The notes under the pieces: generated by a model
Databases searched by the model: none
The model's input: only the letters and a program-made list of their open reading frames with translations
Told to the model about the DNA's origin: nothing
Part shown: piece after piece, positions 1 to 5,647 of the stretch
How the letters are laid out: every line of letters starts with the position of its first letter
Numbering within the stretch: position 1 is the first letter of the stretch
Source: Planctomycetaceae bacterium
GTDB lineage: Bacteria; Planctomycetota; Planctomycetia; Pirellulales; Thermoguttaceae
DNA length: 5,881 nucleotides
Direction of reading: 5' to 3'
NCBI GenBank assembly: GCA_031283825.1
Contig: JAITAZ010000160.1
Span: 1 to 5,881, forward strand
Program-made: the position numbers and the translations under genes

Positions 1-14
1 TCGGCGTTAGCCGA
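1..14. repeat. short hairpin at left window edge
   Basis: A 5-bp perfect stem, TCGGC (1-5) and GCCGA (10-14), surrounds a GTTA loop. It lies at the window edge, so it may be the end of a larger palindromic element or of a terminator belonging to a gene outside the window. No T-tract follows it directly, so termination on the + strand is not supported. Confidence 0.35.
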
Positions 15-58
15 CGGTAAATCTGAATTGATTTTAATTATTGTCGAATCCTTTTTAT

Positions 59-97
59 CGTTGCCTTCGGCAACGCGACCTTTCGGCGAAAGGTCGC
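59..97. repeat. double hairpin, two adjacent palindromes
   Basis: Two perfect palindromes abut and share base 75. The first is a 7-bp stem (59-65 with 69-75) and a TTC loop. The second runs 75-97: two 11-nt arms mirror around G86, giving a realistic 9-bp stem with a 5-nt loop. The right part of the second (82-97) recurs in the gap at 2546-2561, which marks it as part of a dispersed element and not a unique regulatory site. No T-run follows on the + strand, so it does not look like an intrinsic terminator. Confidence 0.6.
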
Positions 98-142
98 CTA
101 CCTGATCAATTACCGCCTATTTGATCAATTACCACCTACTGA
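95..142. repeat. 19-bp tandem repeat, about 2.5 copies
   Basis: Unit 1 is CGCCTACCTGATCAATTAC (95-113). Unit 2 is CGCCTATTTGATCAATTAC (114-132), differing at two bases. A degraded third unit begins CACCTACTGA at 133. Each full unit contains the palindrome TGATCA. The array directly follows the double hairpin and probably belongs to the same element. It lies about 65 bp upstream of the phosphatase gene, so a role in that gene's expression is possible, but nothing in the sequence requires it. Confidence 0.6.
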
Positions 143-205
143 CGAACAACTACTGCGTAACATGAGTTAAAAAGATTAAGACGGAATAGTTGTAGATTTT
201 ATTTT

Positions 206-877
206 ATGAAAACGCTTATAGTAGTTCGTCATGGGAATACATTTAGTCCAGACGAAGAGCCGCGTAGGATTGGCGGTCGTACAGATTTGCCGTTGGTTGA
301 GGAGTCGCGTAGTATTTCGGCGGCGTGTGTTATTAGGTCTCGTTGTTTATTTCCGGATCGCGTTTTTGCTGCGCCGCTTTTGCGGACAATGCAGACGGCG
401 AGATTGATAGTACGCGAGCTTGATTTATCTTGTGAAATCCAGAGTTCGGAAGAATTTACGGAGATTGATTACGGCGAGGATGAAGGACAAACAGAGAGCG
501 AGGTAATAAAGCGATTGGGCAAATTTTATCTTGGCGAGGATGCAGAGCTAGAATTGGTAAAGCGTCGAGGGGTCGAGGCGATAGAGCAATGGAATCTTGA
601 CGCGATTCCTCCTGCGGGTTGGAGAGTTGACGTAAAAAAAATTATAGCGAGTTGGAGATATTTCGCTGAATCAATTTCTGAAAACGAGACGGTATTAGTT
701 GTATCATCGAATGGGATAATACGTTTTTCTCCGTACATATTATTGAAAGAAGATTTTGAGTCATTCAGCCGTACAAACAATTTAAAGGTAACGACTGGCG
801 GCATCTGTATTTTCGTACAAAAAAACAAAACATGGACAATTTCCGATTGGAATATACGACCCGATTATAAAACATGA
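206..877 (+). CDS. histidine phosphatase family protein lacking the canonical second His
   Basis: This is a complete 223-residue protein of the histidine phosphatase (phosphoglycerate mutase-like) superfamily. The signature is VVRHG, with R8, the phospho-accepting H9 and G10. A second phosphate-pocket arginine is R60 in APLLRTMQTA, and the acid is probably E86 in TEIDYGEDEG. The expected SHGG-type motif late in the fold reads VVSSNGIIR (165-173), so serine 168 sits where the second catalytic histidine normally is. I recall related bacterial proteins with RHGNTF, RTDLPL, EIDYG, PPGW and SNG motifs that share this substitution, so it may define a subfamily and not a damaged gene. Length is normal for the family. 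The substrate cannot be read from sequence. The ATG at 206 precedes all conserved motifs, has no Shine-Dalgarno sequence and is preceded by an AT-rich leader. The gene stands alone and converges on the pilus genes. Confidence 0.88.
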   Translation: MKTLIVVRHGNTFSPDEEPRRIGGRTDLPLVEESRSISAACVIRSRCLFPDRVFAAPLLRTMQTARLIVRELDLSCEIQSSEEFTEIDYGEDEGQTESEVIKRLGKFYLGEDAELELVKRRGVEAIEQWNLDAIPPAGWRVDVKKIIASWRYFAESISENETVLVVSSNGIIRFSPYILLKEDFESFSRTNNLKVTTGGICIFVQKNKTWTISDWNIRPDYKT

Positions 878-878
878 A

Positions 879-965
879 GTAATATATCAGCGGAATATTT
901 TGTAACGATTTGAGGTTGGTTGTACAATATTCATACGTGTTAAAAATATTCCACTGATATATTAC
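879..965. repeat. 23-bp inverted repeat between convergent genes
   Basis: The arms are 879-901 and 943-965, complementary at 22 of 23 positions (the exception is C891 against A953), with a 41-nt spacer. The left arm starts two bases after the phosphatase stop codon, and the right arm lies 38 bases from the 3' end of the minus-strand gene. A structure here could terminate transcription from both sides, but the arms are followed by mixed AT sequence and not a clean T-tract, and the spacer is long for a simple terminator. Part of the arm (CAG[C/T]GGAATATTT) recurs at 5211-5223 before pilM, which favours a dispersed repeat or miniature element. It may do both jobs. Confidence 0.7.
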
Positions 966-1003
966 GAATTTTATACTTTGAACGGTTATCAATAATTTCA
1001 GAT

Positions 1004-2419
1004 TTACGGCGTTGGCTTGCCGGCTTTTTGGGCGATGTCTTGATCAACTGGATTGAAAATATTTATACAACCATAAATCTCAATTGGGACAGCATTCGGT
1101 CCATATATACTGTCTAATCCGCTTGAGCCGTCCATCGTAATTTGTTTTCCAATATCAATTCCTCCTCCTCCGCCGCCGATATTTCCGCTTCTTCCTCCGC
1201 TTGGTCTCGAAGGCTGATTTGTATTTCCTAATCTGCTGTTTGCATCCCCGCCGGCGCCCGGATTTATTCTTACCGATAAAACGTCTATTGGCATCGCGCT
1301 ATTCGCACAATTTACTAGAATATCTGGAATCCTCTGTCTATCTACAATCAACCTCAAACAAATCGGCATCCTGTTAAATTCACCAAAAGGAGACGCTGCG
1401 TCCGCAGATAACGGTACATTATTCGCGTCAACATAACGCTCGTGCCGTTTTGACTTTCCAATTGACTCTTCATCGCTTCCCGTCATTCCTTCTCCGACTG
1501 GCAATCTTCCTGGACCAGGTGCTCTCGGCGGAGACGGCGGCGGTGCAGGTCGCGCTCCCGACCCCGATGGCATTCCGCCTTCGCCTTCGCCGCCCATCGT
1601 CTGCACGCTCAAACGACTCGCTAACTCATGAGACGCCTGTTGTCCAATCAACATACTTTCTATTCGTTTAATCACCGCGCTATGCGTACTCGACGCACCG
1701 CTATTCGATTTCTCTATCAATGAAATCAAAGAATCATAAACCCAAAATTCTTCCTGTGCATACCAAACTTCAATTGATGTCGGTTGCAACGCCCAACTGC
1801 TCATAATATTACGAATTTCCGGCGATGGCCACTCGACTATTCCTTCTTCGCGTTCCAAATTATTGTTCGCAAGCGAATCGCTACGATTAGAACGACCGAT
1901 ATTTCTAATTGTGTCTGCGCCTATGCCTTCTTTGTCTTTCCACACGCCGCCCTCGTTGACCTGTATCCGTTTACGATTCAATTTCGCCTCTAACTTTGGA
2001 ATACATTTGTTCATAAAATTCAAATAAAGCTCAAGCGAAGCTGCCGAAATATGATCGCCAAACTTTAACTTCGACACCTCCTCAATAAACGGAATTCCAA
2101 GATCTACTGGCCAAACGTTACGTATCCGCTGTTCTTTTTCAAGCGTTGCCCATGCCGTAACAAAACGTCCGCGCAACTCTTCAATGTGAACTTTTATATC
2201 GTCTATTGTGTTGTTATTCGGATGCGCTTTATCTTGTCGAATTTTCTCAACAGAACTTTTCGTTCCTTCTAAAGATTTTTTTCGCTCGTTGAATTTTTTG
2301 CCAAGCGAGCTAACCGCAAGCAAATTGAAAATAAACGCCAGCAACAATACAAGCGGCACTAATACCCAAAAACTCAACTTCTTGACTAATTCAATATTAA
2401 ATTCTACTTTTTTTGCCAT
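1004..2419 (-). CDS. PilO-like T4P inner-membrane assembly protein (probable)
   Basis: This is a 471-residue bitopic membrane protein. After a short cytoplasmic start (1-14), one transmembrane helix spans about residues 16-37. A charged, probably coiled-coil stretch follows at about 38-100, then a mixed region to about 270 containing EEFWVYDSLISLIEK (223-237). A Gly/Pro/Ser-rich linker lies at about 275-315. A C-terminal domain (about 345-465) has strands such as MPICLRLIVD and a glycine run at 415-420. Helix, coiled coil and C-terminal alpha/beta domain match PilO/PilN topology. Its position after pilM on the same strand fits PilO, which pairs with PilN. Primary-sequence similarity to classical PilO is not evident to me, so the name is inferred from context, and the protein is over twice usual PilO length. 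The tail ends GKPTP, resembling EEPTP in the upstream protein. The start at 2419 has no Shine-Dalgarno but shares ATCATGGCAAAA with pilM. Confidence 0.8.
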   Translation of the reverse strand: MAKKVEFNIELVKKLSFWVLVPLVLLLAFIFNLLAVSSLGKKFNERKKSLEGTKSSVEKIRQDKAHPNNNTIDDIKVHIEELRGRFVTAWATLEKEQRIRNVWPVDLGIPFIEEVSKLKFGDHISAASLELYLNFMNKCIPKLEAKLNRKRIQVNEGGVWKDKEGIGADTIRNIGRSNRSDSLANNNLEREEGIVEWPSPEIRNIMSSWALQPTSIEVWYAQEEFWVYDSLISLIEKSNSGASSTHSAVIKRIESMLIGQQASHELASRLSVQTMGGEGEGGMPSGSGARPAPPPSPPRAPGPGRLPVGEGMTGSDEESIGKSKRHERYVDANNVPLSADAASPFGEFNRMPICLRLIVDRQRIPDILVNCANSAMPIDVLSVRINPGAGGDANSRLGNTNQPSRPSGGRSGNIGGGGGGIDIGKQITMDGSSGLDSIYGPNAVPIEIYGCINIFNPVDQDIAQKAGKPTP

Positions 2420-2530
2420 GATTTTTTAAATTTTGTTAATGGCAGCAACCATTCTTTAGATAAGCAATTTTCAATCTGACAGATAACTTTAACGATAATA
2501 AAGCTGGATTAACGCCGCTAACATTATCTA

Positions 2531-2553
2531 TCGCCGACGCAACTCTTCGGCGA
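2531..2553. repeat. 7-bp hairpin inside the pilM/PilO-like gap
   Basis: TCGCCGA (2531-2537) pairs perfectly with TCGGCGA (2547-2553) across a 9-nt loop. The right arm overlaps the start of the dispersed 26-nt repeat. In this copy the left arm differs from the arrangement at 75-85, so the folded shape survives with a different partner sequence. Confidence 0.45.
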
Positions 2554-2571
2554 AAGGTCGCCTACTTGATC
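2546..2571. repeat. second copy of the 26-nt dispersed repeat
   Basis: Positions 2546-2571 match 82-107 at 25 of 26 bases (the difference is T2566 against C102). The core is CGGCGAAAGGTCGCCTAC. Here the repeat is followed by CGGCGGTTAT where the left-end copy continues AATTACC. Two near-identical non-coding copies in one short window mean this is a repeat family in the genome. Confidence 0.7.
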
Positions 2572-2607
2572 GGCGGTTATCTCAAATCAATGATTGCTTA
2601 TTGAATA

Positions 2608-2636
2608 GTTACTAATTGTGAAAAAAATTAGGTAAC
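2608..2636 (-). terminator. possible weak hairpin downstream of pilM
   Basis: GTTAC-TAATT (2608-2617) pairs with AATTA-G-GTAAC (2626-2636): ten pairs with one bulged base (G2631) and an 8-nt loop. It begins about 22 nt after the pilM stop on the minus strand. The T-rich run lies within the loop and stem, not after the hairpin, so it is not a textbook intrinsic terminator. It could attenuate transcription into the PilO-like gene or protect the 3' end of the pilM message. Confidence 0.25.
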
Positions 2637-2658
2637 TTTACGTTTTAATAATTTGTTT

Positions 2659-5100
2659 TTATGGCGTTGGTTCTTCGCCTTTTTTGTTTTTTGCTTTTGC
2701 GTCTTCGCGAGCTTTCGGCGGCGTTTCAACCCATGCGAATTGGATGACAAAATCAAATCGTCCTAAAACGATTTTATCTTTTGCTTGCATTTCTTTTGCT
2801 TTTGTTTGAATATATTCTTCGTTTTTTGTATCGATATTTGAACCGTTATTTCGAAATATATCATCTGAGAAAATCGACGACGGCGTATTTGAACCTCCTC
2901 GTCCCATATCTCTTCCGAATCTTCCGCTGCTGCCGCTTCCTCCGAAACCTCCGGAGTCGCCTCCGAAACCTCCTCCGCCTTTGATTCGTTCTTTACTTCG
3001 TTCTTCGATATAAATTTGTAGCAGTACTCGCGGATTTATAATTTCTGTTTGTACAATTTTTGGAATAGCCAGTAGCGTCGGATAATAAACTCCGAGTTCT
3101 TTCATTGTTACTTGGACTTGTTTATTATTGTTATTGTTGCCGTCGCTGTATTGTTTTTCCAGAGTTGGCGGCAAGCTGACTCGCCCGAATTTAAGTTTTT
3201 TGAGGAATATGTTTCTCAAGTAATCTGCGCCCATTTGTTCGTTTCGTGATTGGGTTGCGGATTCAGGATTGTGATAATGATAGCCGCTGATTTGCACAAT
3301 TTTACCCGGAACTGCCGGAGGACCTTTAATCAATTTGAGTCGTTCTGGCAAAGCAGTTGGAATTTTTTGAATCGGCGTTGGAGTTGAAACTGGTGTTGGA
3401 TTTGGAGTTGTGGTTTCGCCTTCTGTTGGAGTAGATTCGGCGTTTGTAGGGTTAGGTTTATTTTCATCTCCGCTTTTTTCGGTTCCTCCTAGTGATTCGA
3501 GTATTTCTTCGTCGTCAGGGTGATAGCGGTCTTTGACGCTTTCGAACCATTGGGAAATATCGGAAACGGGAAAGGCGTCTATACTTGATATGAATATTCT
3601 ATTTTGTTGTGCGACTTCGTCGGCTTTTTTTCCTGCGATTTCTTCTTTATCGACTGGCAGCAGCAGGTTAATTGCCCGCAGTAATTCGAGCCATGTGATT
3701 CTACCTTCGACGTTGCTTGTTAGATTTTTGCCGCGTGCGTCGATTGCGTTAAATTCTTCTTTTACTTTTGATAAATTTGTTTTTAGATCGGCGGAGTAGC
3801 TTATTACGTTTTTTGCGTTTTTTTCAGATTTTGAGTAGAGTTCGCTTGACAATGTTTCGAGCGCACGCGAAGCCGTTGCGAATTGTACGGTCAATCCGAG
3901 CAACAGGGCGGCTGCGCCGGCGAGTACCCAAGGTTTTTTGCTACGAATGATTCTATCCACGATGATTTCTTTTGGAATTAAATTCGTATTGAGTTGAGCT
4001 TCACCTAGCGTTTGGATTGCTAATCCGTAGCATACGGCGAATGACGCAATATTTTCGCGGAATTGTGTGGCGTCGATTATGTCGTTTCCGATTAGGCTGT
4101 TGAATTTATCTATTTTTGTAACATCGTAACCGAGATTTTGGGTTAGATATTGGCGTAATCCGGGCAATTTCATTGCGTTTCCGAGTCCGATAATTTTCGA
4201 GAATTTAGCGTTTCGATTAAGACTCTGGTAGTATTCGAGCGAGCGATGAACTTCTGTTAGCATTTCGTTGTAAACGGGTCTCATAGCTTTGATGACTAGT
4301 TGACCGTCTTGTGCGGAGTTGATATTTCGTTTGAGGTATTCGGCTTTTGAGAAGGTAAGTTTTAGACCTTTTGTGAGAGCTTTTGTGAAAGCGCTTCCGC
4401 CGATTGGAAAGCTTCTTATCCAGATTGTAGTTCCGTTTGTAACGACGACGTCAGTTGCGTCAGTTCCGACGCTTAAAACGACTAATCGTGAATTTTCGTC
4501 GTCAGGTATTGTGTTTTCGTCGGGGTTTTGTGCGATGTTATTTGTTATATTGAGTTGGTCGAATGCGGCGTAGTTGTAGATTGCGAGCGGCGAGCTTTGG
4601 ATGCAGTCGATACTGATTCCGCTTTGGGAATACGGAATGATTGATTTCATTGCGTTTTCTTTTTTCATTGCGAACATTCCGATTTCGGTATCGAGAAAAT
4701 CGGCGGGGTCGTCGTTTTCGGGTTGTGAGATTGGTTGGAAGTCCCAGATAACGTCTTCTAGTGCGAATGGCAGCCATTGTTTTGCTTCGTAGCGGATGAT
4801 GTCAGGAATTTTTTTGGGGTCAACCGGCGGTAGTTTGAGAAATCGGGAGATTGTGTTTTGACCGGAGACGGAGATTGCAACTTTATCTCCTTTAGTGATG
4901 TTTCGTGATAGGAATAGTTGAAGCGTTTCGGCGATAATTTCATCTGGTTCGGAACCAGGTTGAGAGAGAATTTTTGAGTGTTCGATAAAGTCAAACGCCA
5001 ATGCTTCGATCTTTCCTGATTCGCGGTTCAAATTGCAACGCAACGCTTTCAATGAGGAATTACCAATATCAATCCCCCAAACTGCTGATACTTTTGCCAT
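2659..5100 (-). CDS. pilM: PilM-PilN fusion, type IV pilus inner-membrane platform protein
   Basis: This 813-residue protein starts with a PilM/FtsA-like actin-fold domain (about 1-365). It has phosphate-1 motif GIDIGNSSLKAL (9-20), YEAKQWLPFALEDV (104-117), phosphate-2-like LSVGTDATD (209-217), FPIGGSAFTKAL (231-242) and adenosine-type GLGNAMKLPGL (305-315). Next comes NTNLIP (371-376), like the INLLP peptide by which PilN binds PilM. A basic stretch and transmembrane helix (about 390-409) follow, then a probable coiled coil (about 412-460), ITWLELLRAINLLLP (468-482), a Thr/Pro linker (about 541-580) and VQISGYHYHNPES (602-614), which fits a PilN-type ferredoxin-like domain split by the linker. 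A Gly-rich stretch (707-736) precedes the last strand FDFVIQFAWVE. Classical PilM is about 350 residues, so the extra half is PilN-like. The phosphate-2 position usually held by aspartate is S210, possibly lineage-typical. The ATG at 5100 lacks a Shine-Dalgarno but directly precedes the phosphate-1 motif. The protein probably pairs with the PilO-like product 239 nt downstream. Confidence 0.9.
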   Translation of the reverse strand: MAKVSAVWGIDIGNSSLKALRCNLNRESGKIEALAFDFIEHSKILSQPGSEPDEIIAETLQLFLSRNITKGDKVAISVSGQNTISRFLKLPPVDPKKIPDIIRYEAKQWLPFALEDVIWDFQPISQPENDDPADFLDTEIGMFAMKKENAMKSIIPYSQSGISIDCIQSSPLAIYNYAAFDQLNITNNIAQNPDENTIPDDENSRLVVLSVGTDATDVVVTNGTTIWIRSFPIGGSAFTKALTKGLKLTFSKAEYLKRNINSAQDGQLVIKAMRPVYNEMLTEVHRSLEYYQSLNRNAKFSKIIGLGNAMKLPGLRQYLTQNLGYDVTKIDKFNSLIGNDIIDATQFRENIASFAVCYGLAIQTLGEAQLNTNLIPKEIIVDRIIRSKKPWVLAGAAALLLGLTVQFATASRALETLSSELYSKSEKNAKNVISYSADLKTNLSKVKEEFNAIDARGKNLTSNVEGRITWLELLRAINLLLPVDKEEIAGKKADEVAQQNRIFISSIDAFPVSDISQWFESVKDRYHPDDEEILESLGGTEKSGDENKPNPTNAESTPTEGETTTPNPTPVSTPTPIQKIPTALPERLKLIKGPPAVPGKIVQISGYHYHNPESATQSRNEQMGADYLRNIFLKKLKFGRVSLPPTLEKQYSDGNNNNNKQVQVTMKELGVYYPTLLAIPKIVQTEIINPRVLLQIYIEERSKERIKGGGGFGGDSGGFGGSGSSGRFGRDMGRGGSNTPSSIFSDDIFRNNGSNIDTKNEEYIQTKAKEMQAKDKIVLGRFDFVIQFAWVETPPKAREDAKAKNKKGEEPTP

Positions 5101-5185
5101 GATAATTATTTTTTGTTACGATAATTGTGTTGAGTAAAAGTTAAATGAATGTTTCTATTGAAAAAAACATCCGTACAATTTTTTG

Positions 5186-5219
5186 TAAAATGTCGGTGGA
5201 GATAAAATGTCAGTGGAAT
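5186..5219. repeat. 17-bp tandem repeat upstream of pilM
   Basis: TAAAATGTCGGTGGAGA (5186-5202) is followed directly by TAAAATGTCAGTGGAAT (5203-5219), differing at three positions. The second unit runs into CAGTGGAATATTT, the motif in the arms of the inverted repeat at 879-965. It ends about 86 bp upstream of the pilM start. A pair of direct repeats in that position could bind a regulator of the pilus genes, but the link to the dispersed repeat makes element debris equally likely. Confidence 0.45.
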
Positions 5220-5455
5220 ATTTGTTTTATAATAATTTTTTGTAAGTGTTCGCAGAATTGTTTATTTTTTTATCGAAAAATTAAACCGTGAACGGTTACA
5301 TTATTTTTTACGTTGAGGACGCTATATGTTACCATGCCCATAAAATCACTTCAAGCGGGGTAGAAAAACGATGCAGAGTCTCCTCTCAAGAAATATTACT
5401 TTTGAGAAAAACATTGCTCTTGATGGAATCTTTAAAAACTCGTTTTTTTATTAAC

Positions 5456-5482
5456 CACAGAGAACACAGAGTTCACAGAGAA
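5456..5482 (+). repeat. 9-bp tandem repeat of the CACAGAGAA type
   Basis: Three units follow without gaps: CACAGAGAA, CACAGAGTT and CACAGAGAA. This resembles the 'accacagagaacacagag' extragenic arrays I have seen in many environmental bacteria, including Planctomycetes. It encodes His-Arg-Glu/Val units if read through, which explains a spurious open frame here. Confidence 0.7.
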
Positions 5483-5570
5483 AATATTTTTAAAAATTAA
5501 ATTAAATTTTGATTTAAATCAATAATTTTTTACTTTAGGGAACATCAAAAAACCTCATGTAAAATTTATT

Positions 5571-5647
5571 TTTATTAGCATCGCGGTCGTCTCGACCGCA
5601 TATTTAGGCGTTTGTAATGCAGGCGGGACGCTTGCGTTCCTAATAAA
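5571..5647. repeat. 77-bp element: two hairpins inside 8-bp terminal inverted repeats
   Basis: TTTATTAG (5571-5578) and CTAATAAA (5640-5647) form an 8-bp inverted repeat. Between them is a perfect 7-bp hairpin with a 3-nt loop (5583-5599, GCGGTCG and CGACCGC). A second hairpin (5625-5640, GGGACG and CGTTCC with one G-T wobble and a CTTG loop) uses the end of the element. The GC-rich stems stand out in an AT-rich surround. Paired GC-rich hairpins resemble REP/BIME-type extragenic palindromes. No REP-associated transposase is nearby. Confidence 0.5.

Larger units (their letters stand above)
2460..2601. repeat. structured gap between pilM and the PilO-like gene, bounded by a 9-bp inverted repeat
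   Basis: ATAAGCAAT (2460-2468) is mirrored by ATTGCTTAT (2593-2601), enclosing about 124 bp. Inside are a 7-bp hairpin (2531-2537 with 2547-2553, loop of 9) and a copy of the 26-nt dispersed repeat found near position 82. A gap of 239 nt is long for two subunits of one complex, and the repeat content suggests an element inserted between genes that were once closer. I see no open reading frame in the gap. Confidence 0.4.

Noticed and set aside
59..142. CRISPR array
   Set aside because: The tandem units are contiguous with no spacers, and no cas genes are present.
879..965. tRNA or structured small RNA
   Set aside because: The fold is one long hairpin with a plain spacer; there is no cloverleaf, anticodon arm or CCA-type end.
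526..992. Two minus-strand open frames (526-828 and 765-992) overlapping the phosphatase gene and the following gap
   Set aside because: They are antisense shadows of a well-supported gene or run through the inverted repeat, and their translations look like composition noise.
1450..1671. GC-rich stretch in the PilO-like gene as a sign of foreign DNA
   Set aside because: It coincides with the Pro/Gly/Ala-rich linker, whose codons are GC-rich by nature; the frame is continuous on both sides.
2208..2429. + strand frame antisense to the N-terminus of the PilO-like gene
   Set aside because: Its hydrophobic content is the complement of the transmembrane helix codons; the minus-strand frame has the coherent protein.
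4538..4994. Minus-strand frames in another phase within pilM
   Set aside because: They are rich in Arg, Asn and Ser from out-of-frame reading and overlap the strongest conserved PilM motifs in the true frame.
5101..5280. Sigma-70 promoter for pilM
   Set aside because: Several AT-rich hexamers resemble -10 or -35 boxes on the minus strand, but none forms a convincing pair at proper spacing, as expected by chance in such AT-rich DNA.
5456..5482. Functional His-Arg-Glu repeat peptide
   Set aside because: The 9-bp unit belongs to a widespread extragenic repeat type, and the peptide reading is incidental to its period being a multiple of three.
5288..5500. 70-codon open frame on the + strand from a GTG
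   Set aside because: Its start lies inside a near-palindrome, its end is a translated CACAGAGAA array, it has no recognisable domain, and no ribosome binding site precedes it.
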